Source: Rhodohalobacter barkolensis (GTDB lineage: Bacteria; Bacteroidota; Rhodothermia; Balneolales; Balneolaceae). Taken from it: a stretch of 64,000 nt of DNA. A model generated the notes under the pieces. That model was not told where the DNA came from. It worked only from the letters and a program-made list of their open reading frames with translations, and searched no databases. The DNA lies in NCBI RefSeq assembly GCF_002834295.1, contig NZ_PISP01000001.1, positions 124,001-188,000 on the forward strand, read 5' to 3'. The stretch's first letter is position 1. Every line of letters begins with the position of its first letter. The position numbers were made by a program, and so were the translations under genes. Below, piece by piece: positions 51,844 through 61,510 of this stretch.

Positions 51844-54231
51844 TTAATTCTCATCATCTTTGGTGATTCCCAACTTTCTCCCAATCCTTTTAAAAATATT
51901 CCCTTTTTTATCATCATCGTCGGTTTCACCAATAACGCGGGGCTCATCACTGCTTTTTCCGGTGAAAAAATCCCGGATTCTATCGGTGAACTTGTCATTT
52001 CGTGTGTCGGTGCATGCCAGTGAGTAGGGCGTGTCGATCTGGTTAGGGCGAAAGGCGTTCGGCACGGCAGGCAGATCATCGGTCTGTGTCATGTTTTGCA
52101 AAAAGGTTCCGGCAATGGGCAGTGCGGTCTGAGAAGCATAGGCAGGATACTCGCGAAATCTTACACGATGATTCCACCCGCCCACACGGGTTCCAAATAC
52201 CATATCTGGGGTAAACCCGATAAACCAGCCGTCAGTGAAATTCTGAGTGGTTCCTGTTTTTCCACCCAATGCATGACTGATTTGAAATTGTGATCGCAGA
52301 GGTACACCGGTTCCTTCATTAACGGTTTTTTCGAGCATCGTGACCATTGTGGCCGCGGTCTCGTCTGTGATTCTGTCCGAAGATGTAGAAGAGAACGGGG
52401 TTTCAATTTCTAGTCCGCCGGATACAGGTAGATGAATCTGATTGGATTCAACATTTTCATCCCCGGCTTCGTAGATAAGTTCTCCCTCATCAGTATAGAT
52501 TTTGGTGATGAAAATCGGTTCTACAGGTTTGCCTTCGTTCAAAAATGCAGTGTATGCCGTTGTCAACTCCATCAGGGACATTTCTGCAGTACCCAAAGCT
52601 ACAGACGGTCCGTCGGGGAGAGGCGCGGTTATACCCATATTCCAGGCTGTGTTTCGAATCGTTTCTATACCGGTTTCACCGGCAAGCTGGACGGCTACTG
52701 TGTTGACCGATTGTGCCAATGCCGCCTGCAAGGAGAATCGCCCACCATATTCCTGATCGTTGTTCCGGGGAGTCCAGTCATCATACTCGGCATACTGAGC
52801 CAACATATTTCTTTGGTAGTCGCACGGAGTTCTGCCCGACTCAATGGCAGCCGCATAGAGAATGGGTTTAAACGCGGAACCCGGCTGACGAGATGCCAGC
52901 ACCTGGTCGTATGGAAAATGTCGATAATCAATTCCACCAACCCAGGCCAACACGTGACCGTTTTCGGGGTGAATGGCGTAAAAACCGGCGTTTAAAAAGG
53001 AGAGGTAATAACGGATTTCATCATATGGGGAGATTTCCGTTTTTCGATAACCGTCCCAGCTGTAGAGGAGTGATGGCACAGGCTCATGAAGGATCTGCTC
53101 AATCTCCTCTTCTGAAATACCCTCTGCTTGTAGTCGCTGATACGACTCGCTCCGGCGCCAAACCTGCAGCACTTCCGGATCCTCTTCCCCAAAAATGGGT
53201 CGGTTATCAATTTCTCTGTCAAAGATCGCCTGCAGTTGTTTCATCTGATTTTTCACAGCTACTTCAGCAGCCCGTTGGATTCGGGTATCGAGGGATGTGT
53301 GCACCGTTAAACCGTTATTCGACAGATCATTGCCAAGCTCCTGTTTTGTACCCAGAGTGTCCAGAATGGATTCCAGCTCTTTTTGAATCTGAACTTTGAA
53401 ATAGGGAGCGATATTCTGAATGCCTGCCGATCGGTCGTAGTCAACCGGTAGTTCTCTGTTGATCCATTCTGATACCTGATCGGACTCAATCAATCCGTAT
53501 TTTTCCATCTGAAGGAGAACCAGGTTCCTTCTGGTTTGGGCCCGGTCTGGATTTCTGTGCGGATTGTAGTAAGTGGTAGCCTTTAGAACACCGGCTAAGG
53601 TTGCAGCTTCATTCAGGTTCAGGTCAGCCGATGACTTACTAAAAAATCGATAGGAGGCCATCTCAATTCCGAAGGTGTCCTCACCAAAAGAGACATTGTT
53701 AAGATAGAGTTCCAGAATTTCATCTTTGGAGTAGACCGATTCAATTCGGTTAGCGATGATCATCTCCCGCAGTTTATCAGTGACGAGCATCAATCCACCG
53801 TTGCCTTCCCGCGGATAGAGATTTTTTGCCAGCTGCTGAGTCAGCGTGCTTCCTCCGCCGGTATTTTGTCCCATTAAAATGGTTTTGACGAATACACGGG
53901 CAAGCGCGCGATAATCCACGCCGTTGTGTGATCTGAACCGAATATCTTCAATGGCCAGGAGGGCATCCACCATGTTCGGACTGATCTCATCCAGTGGAAC
54001 GTATACACGGTTTTGATCCCGGAAACTACCCATCTGAACGCCATCGGACGAGATCAAAACGGTGGCATTGTCAAGATCGAGTTGGCTGAGTTCCTTTGTA
54101 CCCGGTACCGGACCGAAAACACCGGAGAGTGTCAGCAGAAAAATGAATAAAAAGATGACTACAGGTGCTAATACAGCTGCCGAGAGTACTTTTTTCCAAA
54201 GTGGAAAGGATGCGTAACTGTTTGATTTCAA
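51844..54231 (-). CDS. Class A penicillin-binding protein (PBP1A-like)
   Basis: A 795-residue bifunctional murein synthase. One N-terminal membrane helix (about 18-38) precedes a GT51 glycosyltransferase domain with catalytic Glu95 in AIEDIRFRSHNG and the motif GGGSTLTQQLAKNL (125-138). The transpeptidase domain has S452-A-F-K455, S508-V-N510 and K658-T-G660. The tail is hydrophilic and charged. It polymerises lipid II and cross-links peptides outside the inner membrane. The likely start is a TTG at 54231; no ATG lies between it and the membrane helix. Confidence 0.95.
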   Translation of the reverse strand: MKSNSYASFPLWKKVLSAAVLAPVVIFLFIFLLTLSGVFGPVPGTKELSQLDLDNATVLISSDGVQMGSFRDQNRVYVPLDEISPNMVDALLAIEDIRFRSHNGVDYRALARVFVKTILMGQNTGGGSTLTQQLAKNLYPREGNGGLMLVTDKLREMIIANRIESVYSKDEILELYLNNVSFGEDTFGIEMASYRFFSKSSADLNLNEAATLAGVLKATTYYNPHRNPDRAQTRRNLVLLQMEKYGLIESDQVSEWINRELPVDYDRSAGIQNIAPYFKVQIQKELESILDTLGTKQELGNDLSNNGLTVHTSLDTRIQRAAEVAVKNQMKQLQAIFDREIDNRPIFGEEDPEVLQVWRRSESYQRLQAEGISEEEIEQILHEPVPSLLYSWDGYRKTEISPYDEIRYYLSFLNAGFYAIHPENGHVLAWVGGIDYRHFPYDQVLASRQPGSAFKPILYAAAIESGRTPCDYQRNMLAQYAEYDDWTPRNNDQEYGGRFSLQAALAQSVNTVAVQLAGETGIETIRNTAWNMGITAPLPDGPSVALGTAEMSLMELTTAYTAFLNEGKPVEPIFITKIYTDEGELIYEAGDENVESNQIHLPVSGGLEIETPFSSTSSDRITDETAATMVTMLEKTVNEGTGVPLRSQFQISHALGGKTGTTQNFTDGWFIGFTPDMVFGTRVGGWNHRVRFREYPAYASQTALPIAGTFLQNMTQTDDLPAVPNAFRPNQIDTPYSLACTDTRNDKFTDRIRDFFTGKSSDEPRVIGETDDDDKKGNIFKRIGRKLGITKDDEN

Positions 54232-54411
54232 ACTGTGGTACGAAGGTTAGTGATTATAGGATGGTGTTCAATTTATCATAAACTTTAGGCCGGGTGAAAT
54301 GTTTCGTGAGGATTAAAAGACCTGTCAGCGTTTTGCGGAGCAAATCCTGACAGCGTCTGGGTAATGTTTATTTGATTCGTTTTGATTTTTTTTAAAACAA
54401 CTCTGTGTGTT

Positions 54412-54530
54412 ACGCCTCTGTTATATTTTATACTTCGAACCCATCACACTTTTCGGCGTTTGTTTTTGCGTTCATATCTTACCCCGCACTCACGTACGGG
54501 GCTATTGTCTTCTCATCCCTTCGGGATTCA
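54412..54530 (+). repeat. E-element, half form
   Basis: R is shortened (CGCCTCTGTTA to TTCGGCG). P1 is CCCCGCACTCACGTACGGGG. P2 is ATCCC-ttc-GGGAT. Confidence 0.75.
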
Positions 54531-55014
54531 TTACACCTCCAAGTCCGACCACAAATGTTTTTTGTACTATGGCAGCACACATTTATAAAAAACGTGAGTT
54601 TGAAATAAGAATCTTGAAAATGATTCTCCCCTCCTGTGTAAGGAGGGGTTGGGGGAGGTAGCCCTAATGATTTCAGGCTATAAATCTGATCTGATATTGG
54701 TTTCAACCACTCCTAAATCACTTCGTGGGAATCGCTTCGCTCGGAGCCTCTCCTTGGATAAGGAGGGGACTTTTTATATGCTTTTACATTCATTGTATAT
54801 CGAACTCACGTTAAATATAAATTCAAGAAATTCCGTAGGAATATTCTGTTTATAGAAATCCTGGGCCAATGTTAAAAACGCTCCGTAGGTGCGTCCTGTT
54901 TATGCTCACTAGTTCTCGTACTGCATCATTAAGGAGGGCCTAACCGAGCCTGACAGAGTCTGGGTAATGATTGCATAAGGTCGTTTAGATTTGTTTAAAT
55001 AACTCTGTGTGTTC

Positions 55015-55130
55015 CGCCTTTGTGATATTTTGTAATTCGAAAGATTCTCTTTGATCGGCGGGGAATGCTGTGCTTTGATTTTTCCCCGCGCTGACGCACG
55101 GGGCTATATGCTGATCATCCCTTCGGGATT
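55015..55130 (+). repeat. E-element, half form
   Basis: R is CCGCCTTTGTG to ATCGGCGG. P1 is CCCCGCGC-tga-CGCACGGGG. P2 is ATCCC-ttc-GGGAT. Confidence 0.77.
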
Positions 55131-55497
55131 GGGGTGACATCATATTTTTGTGAGGAGAGGTATTATCCCTGTGAATTAACTCAGCGAAACTCAGCGTACT
55201 TATCCTGACGCTGTCAAATCCGGTTGGTGTTGACAGGTCATGTTATCAAATACCCATTTATGGGTTAAACATACGAGCGCGGGATTTATCCCTGCGGGAA
55301 TAAATCATATCATGGTTGTGACCGGCCATAAATGACCGGCTCGTATATCAAGCCCCAAAATAGGGCTTCTGCTTATGTGGTCAATTTATTTGAAAACGCC
55401 ACGAAATCGGTAAGACTCTAAAATGCACAAAGCTTACTCTGCGAGAAACCAGACGCTGTCAAATCCGGTTGGTGTTGACAGGTCGTTTAAAATCTAA

Positions 55498-55590
55498 ACA
55501 TGGTATTTCTATAAAGTGGACTCTCCGTGTATCAGACTAAATTGAGTTGGGTGTAAAGTCCAAGATTTGAAAGAGACAGAAATACCATGT
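55498..55590. repeat. 93-bp inverted-repeat element
   Basis: ACATGGTATTTCT (55498-55510) and AGAAATACCATGT (55578-55590) are perfect 13-base inverted ends. TGGACT (55517-55522) and AGTCCA (55557-55562) form a second nested pair. It could be a MITE remnant or a structured 3' end of the fetAB transcript. Confidence 0.6.
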
Positions 55591-55606
55591 TTTCTATGGT
55601 CAAAAT

Positions 55607-56398
55607 TTAATTTTTAAGAATCGATTCATCCAGCATATCGTTTTCAAAAAAGACCGCACGGTTAGATAGTTTAATGGCCAGATAAACGGAGAGAATCGTA
55701 CCGGAGAAGATGGCCAGCATAATCATAATCTGATACTGAATGGCGGTCATCGGTGAACTTCCGCTCAGAATCTGACCGGTCATCATTCCCGGCAGCGAAA
55801 CCAGCCCGATCGTTGCCATAGAAGCCAGAGTTGGATTGGCAGACTTTTTAAGGGCCGTCTGAAAAAACGGGTAGAGCGCTTCACTTCGGCTTGCTCCGCA
55901 TGACAGGAAAAACTGAAACCGCTCCCGGTTATCCTTCAGGCTGTAGTAAAAGTCGTTGATACCAATCACATTGCTACGCAGGCAGTTTCCCAGAACCATT
56001 CCGGTAATGGGGATGGCGTACTGTGCTTCAAGCAGCGAGGGCAGCTGAATTACCAGTTCAAGGAAAAAGAAATTGATGAGCACAATACCAAAGAACGTCG
56101 CGGCAAATACCGGAATCAGAAGCTCTTTTTTACGGCTGAGTTCACTGCGGTCGATCGTGGCAAAGTCGGCAACAATTACCATCACCATGATCCAAGCTAG
56201 ATTAATCCAGGCATTATCCAGTTCAAAAAGGTATTCGAGATAGTACCCGACAAAAATCAGCTGCAACGTCATCCGAATGGTGGCAATTACCATTTTGCTG
56301 TTGAGTCCGGTTCTGTAGTAGCCCAGGATGGCAGCCGGAATGAGCAGACTAATGAATGCGATGGAGAGTTGGAGCCAGCTGAGTTGAATGATTTCCAT
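55607..56398 (-). CDS. fetB: FetB-type ABC transporter permease (UPF0014)
   Basis: A 263-residue permease with about seven hydrophobic helices. The family landmarks MVLGNCLRSNVIGINDFY and SLPGMMTGQILSGSSPMTAIQYQIMIM are clear. In E. coli FetAB exports iron and protects against oxidative stress. It starts 4 bases after the stop of the ATPase gene, so the two form one operon. Two hydrophobic C-terminal helices are followed by a short charged tail. Confidence 0.88.
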   Translation of the reverse strand: MEIIQLSWLQLSIAFISLLIPAAILGYYRTGLNSKMVIATIRMTLQLIFVGYYLEYLFELDNAWINLAWIMVMVIVADFATIDRSELSRKKELLIPVFAATFFGIVLINFFFLELVIQLPSLLEAQYAIPITGMVLGNCLRSNVIGINDFYYSLKDNRERFQFFLSCGASRSEALYPFFQTALKKSANPTLASMATIGLVSLPGMMTGQILSGSSPMTAIQYQIMIMLAIFSGTILSVYLAIKLSNRAVFFENDMLDESILKN

Positions 56399-56402
56399 GC
56401 GG

Positions 56403-57053
56403 TTATTTTCCTTTGTTCAGATCGATAACAGTATCGCAACGCTCCACCCAGAACGGATCGTGCGAAGTGGAAAGAACGGTTTTTTCGGGTTGATCCAGTA
56501 GCTGTTTTGCTGCCCGCTTTTTAGAATCCAGATCCAGTGCGGAAGTGGGTTCATCCAACAGAATAAATGGCTGATCCAGCAGTATGCAGAGAGACAACCC
56601 GATTCGCTGGCGCTGCCCTGTGGAGAGGTCGGCAAACGGTTTCTCCAGAACTTCATCGGGCAACAGGCCAAAACTCTTTAGGATCTCTTCGATTCCGGAT
56701 CGATTCGGTCTTTTCTCTTTGTGAGCCTGAAAGGTGAATGGAAATAAGATTACATCCGTAACTGAGCCGGTTCCGATATTCAAATCTTGAGGAAGCCAGG
56801 AGGAGTTTTTCCTGAGTCGCTTTATAATCTCGGGATTCCCTTTAATCGATTCTCCCCGGAATGTAATATCTCCCTGCTGGAGCTTTTCAAACCCGAGGAT
56901 TAACCGAAAGAGGGTGGTTTTGCCACTGCCCGAATCCCCCTTCAAAACAACCCGGTCTCCTTCATTGATCTGAAACGAAAAGTCCCTGAAAACGACCTCA
57001 TCACCATAACGGAATGAGATCTTTTTTCCTTCAATCAACGGGGTTTGGCTCAT
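56403..57053 (-). CDS. fetA: FetA-type ABC transporter ATPase
   Basis: A 216-residue ATPase. Walker A is GDSGSGKTT (39-47), the signature is LSTGQRQRIGLSL, Walker B is FILLDEPTSALD and the switch His is in STSHDPFWVE. It is small, as expected for FetA. It precedes the permease gene by 4 bases and is read leftward. Together they should form an iron (or other metal) exporter in the inner membrane. Confidence 0.88.
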   Translation of the reverse strand: MSQTPLIEGKKISFRYGDEVVFRDFSFQINEGDRVVLKGDSGSGKTTLFRLILGFEKLQQGDITFRGESIKGNPEIIKRLRKNSSWLPQDLNIGTGSVTDVILFPFTFQAHKEKRPNRSGIEEILKSFGLLPDEVLEKPFADLSTGQRQRIGLSLCILLDQPFILLDEPTSALDLDSKKRAAKQLLDQPEKTVLSTSHDPFWVERCDTVIDLNKGK

Positions 57054-57105
57054 AGATCAGGTTGCTCTGTTGAGTTGGGAATATGTTAATATTGATATGG
57101 ATTTT

Positions 57106-58674
57106 TTAGTCGTTGAACTCAGGAACAAATCGATGATTGGTTGCCTGTTCAAATGCATAGGCAATTTCCAGCAGTACGGGTTCACTCCAGGCTCGTCCGA
57201 AGAAAGAGACACCCACGGGCAGACCGTCCAGTTGCCCCATCGGCAGGGTGACAATCGGATATCCGGCCCGGGCAGATGGAGAGCTGGATGAGAGAGCAAA
57301 ATTATCGCCAAGGGTCAAATCCGTTTTCCATGCCGGTGAACCGGTAGGGGAGACAAAGGCATCCAGGTTTTCTTCATCCATCACCTTGTCAATCCCTTCA
57401 TCGCGACTGTGCAGGAGCATATTTTCAAGTGCTTCCCGGTACTCTTCCGAATCGAGATCTCCTTTCTCAGCAGCCATAAAAATTAAATTTCGATCAAACC
57501 GTTCTGTCTCCTCCGGATTTTCACGAGTAAGTTCGGCAAGCTCCTCAATACTGGAAACTGGTGCATTCTCGCCCAGCGATTCGAAGTATTTGTTCAGCCC
57601 GTCTTTAAACTCATAGAGAAGTACCTGAAAGGCATCACCACCAACATTCGTTTCAGAAATTTGGTCTATTTCAATCACTTCCGCTCCTAGCTCTTCAAGT
57701 TTACGAACGGTTTGGTTCATCAAGGTATCTACCCGGAAATGACTTCCCATCGGTTGTGTAAAAAATCCAATTCTTTTTCCTTCAAGACCGTTTTCATTTA
57801 GGAACTGTGTATAATCTTCATGAATGTGCTCTTCACTATCGGCTGTTTTGTCATCATTGGGATCAACCCCGGTGGCATAACTTAACAAAATGGCTGCATC
57901 CCGAACGGTTCGCACCATAGGTCCGGCACTGTCGGTTGTATGGGAAATCGGGATGATGCCGGATCGGCTCCACAAACCAATCGTAGGCTTAAGCCCGACA
58001 ATTCCGTTGGCGTTTGATGGACATACAATGGATCCGTTGGTTTCGGTACCGATCGTTAATGTGGCGAGATTCGCAGATGCTGCCACCCCTGAGCCGGCGC
58101 TTGAACCGCACGGGTTTCGGGTAATATCGTAAGGGTTATTGACCTGGCCGCCCAATCCACTCCATCCGCTTGAGGACATGTTACTGTGGAAGTTTGCCCA
58201 CTCACTCAGGTTTGCTTTTGCAATGATGATGGCTCCGGCATCTTTAAGCTTTTTCACTATGAATGCATCCTCAGGCGGGACTGAGCCTTCCATAAATCGT
58301 GAGCCGGCTGTCGTCTGCATATCTGCAGTGTTGATGTTGTCTTTCAAAATGATGGGTACCCCGTGCAGCGGACCGCGTACATTACCGTCGCGACGTTCAC
58401 GATCCAGTGAATCGGCGATTTCCAGCGCATTGGGATTAATGGTGAGGATCGCGTTCAATCCGGGGCCATTTTTATCAATCTCCTCAATCCTGTCGAGGTA
58501 AGCACGAACAACCTGAGATGCGTTCAAATTTCCATTGTCATATCGTTCTTGCAGTTGGTCAACCGTAATCTCTTCCAGGTCGAGTAGTTCATAAAGGGAT
58601 TCATCCCCGGATTGTGAACAGGCAGATATAAAAAGGAGGGCGAGTACCGAATAAATGAGCAGTTTTGTATTCAT
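57106..58674 (-). CDS. Amidase-signature family lipoprotein
   Basis: A 522-residue exported hydrolase. The lipoprotein signal ends ISAC (Cys19). The amidase-signature triad is visible: Lys111 in PIILKDNI, the cis-Ser pair 191-192 in CGSSAGSG and nucleophile Ser215 in ETNGSIVCP. The usual Gly-rich strand LHGVPIILKDNI and the C-terminal LPMGQLDGLPVGVSFFGR are present. Members split amides or amidated peptides; the substrate is unknown. Its stop is 52 bases from the start of fetA, so the three leftward genes may share a transcript. Confidence 0.92.
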   Translation of the reverse strand: MNTKLLIYSVLALLFISACSQSGDESLYELLDLEEITVDQLQERYDNGNLNASQVVRAYLDRIEEIDKNGPGLNAILTINPNALEIADSLDRERRDGNVRGPLHGVPIILKDNINTADMQTTAGSRFMEGSVPPEDAFIVKKLKDAGAIIIAKANLSEWANFHSNMSSSGWSGLGGQVNNPYDITRNPCGSSAGSGVAASANLATLTIGTETNGSIVCPSNANGIVGLKPTIGLWSRSGIIPISHTTDSAGPMVRTVRDAAILLSYATGVDPNDDKTADSEEHIHEDYTQFLNENGLEGKRIGFFTQPMGSHFRVDTLMNQTVRKLEELGAEVIEIDQISETNVGGDAFQVLLYEFKDGLNKYFESLGENAPVSSIEELAELTRENPEETERFDRNLIFMAAEKGDLDSEEYREALENMLLHSRDEGIDKVMDEENLDAFVSPTGSPAWKTDLTLGDNFALSSSSPSARAGYPIVTLPMGQLDGLPVGVSFFGRAWSEPVLLEIAYAFEQATNHRFVPEFND

Positions 58675-59132
58675 ACAATTTTTTTCTGTTAAAGTATGGT
58701 AGGAATAAAGTGATAATCGGGCTTTGTAGCAACATTTGATAAGGAGAGATGCATAAAAAACCTAATCATTCATGTTGAGTGCCGGGTTCTTCATACTGAT
58801 TAAATCACGGTTTTCAGGTTTTTTTATTTGGTCATCAGAGTGAAAGTGTGGCTTATTTTAATAACGGATTTAAATTTATCGTAAATATTCGCATTATTCA
58901 TTCAGTTCATACTGTCATTCTGAGCGGCAGCGAAGAATCTTCTTTTTTGGACGACTTAGCCCAGAGATCCTTCACTCTGTTCAGGATGACAATCTTGTCA
59001 TTCTGAGTGGCAGCGAAGAATCTTTCTGTTTGGACTACCTAGCCGGGAGATCCTTCACTACGTTAAGGATGACAACATTGACAGTATGACTACTAACCGA
59101 CAAAAACAATTCATCAGAATAAACAATCCGAT
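58675..59132. other. Divergent intergenic region, 458 bp, with two tandem palindromes
   Basis: Two direct copies of a palindromic unit lie at 58913-58991 and 58996-59074 (83-base offset): TGTCATTCTGAG...AGGATGACA. The rest is unique and AT-rich. It holds the promoters of the amidase gene (left) and the lacI-type gene (right). Confidence 0.78.
58913..59074. repeat. Tandem GTCATTCTGAG/CAGGATGAC palindromes
   Basis: Each copy has TGTCATTCTGAG and an inner CAGCGAAGAATCTT. Each ends GAGATCCTTCACT, then AGGATGACA (copy 2 has ACGTTAAGGATGACA). The ends GTCATTCTGA and TCAGGATGAC form the stem. The same family occurs nested in R2 copies at 6301-6375, 27809-27884, 38833-38938 and 39263-39368. Confidence 0.8.
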
Positions 59133-60152
59133 TTGGGAAAACAGGTAACCTTAAAAAACATTGCCGACGCTTTGGGAGTCTCTACAATGACCGTCTCCCG
59201 GGCATTGAATGATCGATCCAATGTCGATAAAAAGACAAAAGAGAAGATTATTCAAAAAGCGAAAAGTATGGGTTACACTCCAAATCGGGTAGCGAAAAGC
59301 CTGGTTTCCAGAAAGACACAGACGATTGGAGTAGTAATTCCTGAAATTACACACGCTTTTTTTCCTGAAGTGGTCCGGGGAATTGAAGAGGTGACCTACC
59401 GCTCGGATTATCAGCTGATCTTGACAAACGCCAATGAACAGTTTGAACGGGAACAGCACGCCGTAAATACCCTGCGCTCACAGCAGGTAGACGGTATTTT
59501 GATCTCATCATCACAAACAGTGGAGGACTACGCTTTTTACAAGGAGATCGTAAACTCGAAGACTCATCTGGTCTTTTTTGACCGCTGTATTCAGGGAATA
59601 GGGGCCAGTTGTGTACATGTGAACGATAGGGAGAGTTCGGAACTGATTACCCGTCATTTGATCGAAGTACATCAGTATGAAAAGATTGCCCACTTAAGCG
59701 GCCCCAGGGAAGTAACCATTGGACGTGAACGGTATATGGGATATCAAGAGGCGCTTGAAAAAAGTAATCTGACCGAGAATAGAGATTGGATTGTTGAAGC
59801 GGGTTTTAAAGAGGAGGGAGGATATCAGGCAATGAAAAAAATCCTGGAGCTTCCCCAATCGGATCAACCCAGGGCGATTGTTTGTGTGAATGATCCCGTT
59901 GCCTTTGGTGCTATGGAAGCGATTAAGGAGGCCGGACGAAAGATACCTGACGATTTTGCGATCACCGGATTTTCGGACGAGATTCGAGCACCTCTTGTGG
60001 AGGTTCCGCTGACAACCGTTCACCAGCCGGCATACGAAGTTGGGCGTCGGGCAGCAGAAAAACTTTTGAAATTGATCGACGGTGAGAGCGAGCAGCCTGA
60101 GGATATCGAAATTACTGCTACGATTCAGATTCGAAAATCGTGCGGTTGCTAA
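59133..60152 (+). CDS. LacI-family transcriptional regulator of the galactan locus
   Basis: A 339-residue repressor. Its N-terminal helix-turn-helix is at residues 5-25 (LKNIADALGVSTMTVSRALN), with the hinge VAKSLVSRK. A periplasmic-binding-like effector domain follows from IGVVIPEITHAFFPEVV to the conserved TGFSDEIRAPLVEVPLTTVHQPAYEVGRRA. The likely start is the TTG at 59133, since no in-frame ATG precedes the HTH. It is followed 126 bases later by GH53 and GH2 genes, with a matching operator between. Confidence 0.93.
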   Translation: MGKQVTLKNIADALGVSTMTVSRALNDRSNVDKKTKEKIIQKAKSMGYTPNRVAKSLVSRKTQTIGVVIPEITHAFFPEVVRGIEEVTYRSDYQLILTNANEQFEREQHAVNTLRSQQVDGILISSSQTVEDYAFYKEIVNSKTHLVFFDRCIQGIGASCVHVNDRESSELITRHLIEVHQYEKIAHLSGPREVTIGRERYMGYQEALEKSNLTENRDWIVEAGFKEEGGYQAMKKILELPQSDQPRAIVCVNDPVAFGAMEAIKEAGRKIPDDFAITGFSDEIRAPLVEVPLTTVHQPAYEVGRRAAEKLLKLIDGESEQPEDIEITATIQIRKSCGC

Positions 60153-60202
60153 GGCAATCATTAAAAAGTAGCTGAAGCCTATTGCAATATTTTGAATTTG
60201 TT

Positions 60203-60236
60203 CTATCTTGATAGTGAAATGTTATCGTTAACATTT
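60203..60236 (+). promoter_or_regulatory. LacI-type operator and -7 region before the GH53 gene
   Basis: AAATGTTA-TCGT-TAACATTT (60217-60236) is a palindrome with central CG, the hallmark of LacI/PurR-type sites; only the central T/T pair is unpaired. TATCTTG at 60204-60210 fits the Bacteroidota -7 element TAnnTTTG, one base short, and TTG at 60182-60184 could be part of -33. The operator lies just downstream of the predicted -7 element, where a bound repressor would block initiation. Confidence 0.75.
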
Positions 60237-60278
60237 GATCGTTAGGTTCCGGTTGGGTGCGCTTTAAACCATTGTAAA

Positions 60279-61499
60279 ATGAGCTACTTAAAAACGATTT
60301 TTCTACTTCTCTTACTATTTACATCCTGTTCATCCGATTCTTCCATCGGGCCGCGTGTAAATCAGGATGATGACCTGCCGGATGATTCAGATCCGGTTTA
60401 CTATTCAGCCGATGAATTTGTAATGGGCGCCGATCTCTCGTACGTGAATCAAATTCTGGATCATGGCGGAATCTACTCTGTAGATGGTGAGATTCAGAAT
60501 CCCTATAAAATTTTTGCTGATCATGGAACCAATACGGTTCGCCTTCGTCTGTGGCACAATCCGGAGTGGATTCAAACCGAAGTTTACGAAGATCCGGCCA
60601 AGCCGCTTTACAGCGGATTTGAAGATGTGAAACGAAGTATGGAGGAAGCGAAAGCACAGGGGATGGCGGTCAATCTCGATTTTCACTACTCCGATATCTG
60701 GGCTGATCCGTCGCATCAGGATATTCCGGCTGCCTGGCTGGAGATTACGGAATTGGAGGTGCTGAAAGATTCCGTTTACAACTATACGTACGAAACTCTT
60801 TCAAAACTGGACGCTGATGGAATAATGCCGGAATTTGTGCAGGTGGGGAATGAAACTAACTGCGGGATGATGTATACCAACGCTCCTGTTGATTTTCCTC
60901 CTTTGAACGGCTGTGATGGTCATTGGGAGAATCTGGGTGAGGTGATCAACAGCGGAATAGAGGCGGTTCGGGATGCAGGGGTAAATTCAGATATCCAACC
61001 AAAAATTATTCTCCATATTGCTCAGCCTGAAAATACCGAATGGTGGTTTGAAAATATCATGAGCGAAGGGGGCGTCAGTGATTTTGACATCATCGGAATT
61101 TCATACTACAGCCACTTTTCAGATACACCGCTGAGTGAACTCGATGAATATATATCAACATTTCGAGAGAAATTTGATCGCGAGGTGATGGTTGTGGAAA
61201 CGGCCTATTCCTGGACAACCGAAAACGCAGATCAGTACAACAATATCTTTGGCGAAAGTGCCATCGAATCCAACTATCCCGCTACGAAAGAGGGGCAGCT
61301 TCAATATCTGATCGATTTGACACAAGCTGTAATGGATGGCGGCGGAAGCGGCGTGATGGTTTGGGAGCCGGCCTGGATCACATCCGACATGAAAGACCTT
61401 TGGGGAACCGGATCGTCCTGGGAAAACAACGCTTTCTTTGACTACGATGGAGATCTCCATCAGGGCATCAATTTTATGACAACCGACTACGAACTGTAA
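60279..61499 (+). CDS. GH53 endo-beta-1,4-galactanase lipoprotein
   Basis: A 406-residue glycoside hydrolase. It is a lipoprotein with Cys17 in FTSCSS. The GH53 (beta/alpha)8 fold shows MGADLSYVNQILDHGG, then GTNTVRLRLWHNP, the acid/base Glu192 in QVGNETNCG, and the nucleophile Glu307 in MVVETAYSW. GH53 enzymes cut beta-1,4-galactan side chains of pectin. Probably displayed on the outer membrane, it makes oligosaccharides for import. It is under the LacI operator at 60217, and the GH2 gene starts 11 bases downstream. Confidence 0.95.
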   Translation: MSYLKTIFLLLLLFTSCSSDSSIGPRVNQDDDLPDDSDPVYYSADEFVMGADLSYVNQILDHGGIYSVDGEIQNPYKIFADHGTNTVRLRLWHNPEWIQTEVYEDPAKPLYSGFEDVKRSMEEAKAQGMAVNLDFHYSDIWADPSHQDIPAAWLEITELEVLKDSVYNYTYETLSKLDADGIMPEFVQVGNETNCGMMYTNAPVDFPPLNGCDGHWENLGEVINSGIEAVRDAGVNSDIQPKIILHIAQPENTEWWFENIMSEGGVSDFDIIGISYYSHFSDTPLSELDEYISTFREKFDREVMVVETAYSWTTENADQYNNIFGESAIESNYPATKEGQLQYLIDLTQAVMDGGGSGVMVWEPAWITSDMKDLWGTGSSWENNAFFDYDGDLHQGINFMTTDYEL

Positions 61500-61510
61500 C
61501 CAGATAATTT

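Larger units (their letters stand above)
54232..55606. other. Intergenic, 1,375 bp: repeats and a short inverted-repeat element
   Basis: A CTGTCAG/CTGACAG hairpin (54318-54356), E-element (54412-54530), CTCCCCTCC/GGAGGGG hairpin (54628-54660), E-element (55015-55130), two CTGTCAAATCCGG hairpins (55205-55243 and 55451-55487) and a 93-bp inverted-repeat element (55498-55590). Between 54700 and 54990, phrases such as CGTAGG and AAGGAGGG recur loosely. No gene is accepted here. Confidence 0.72.
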
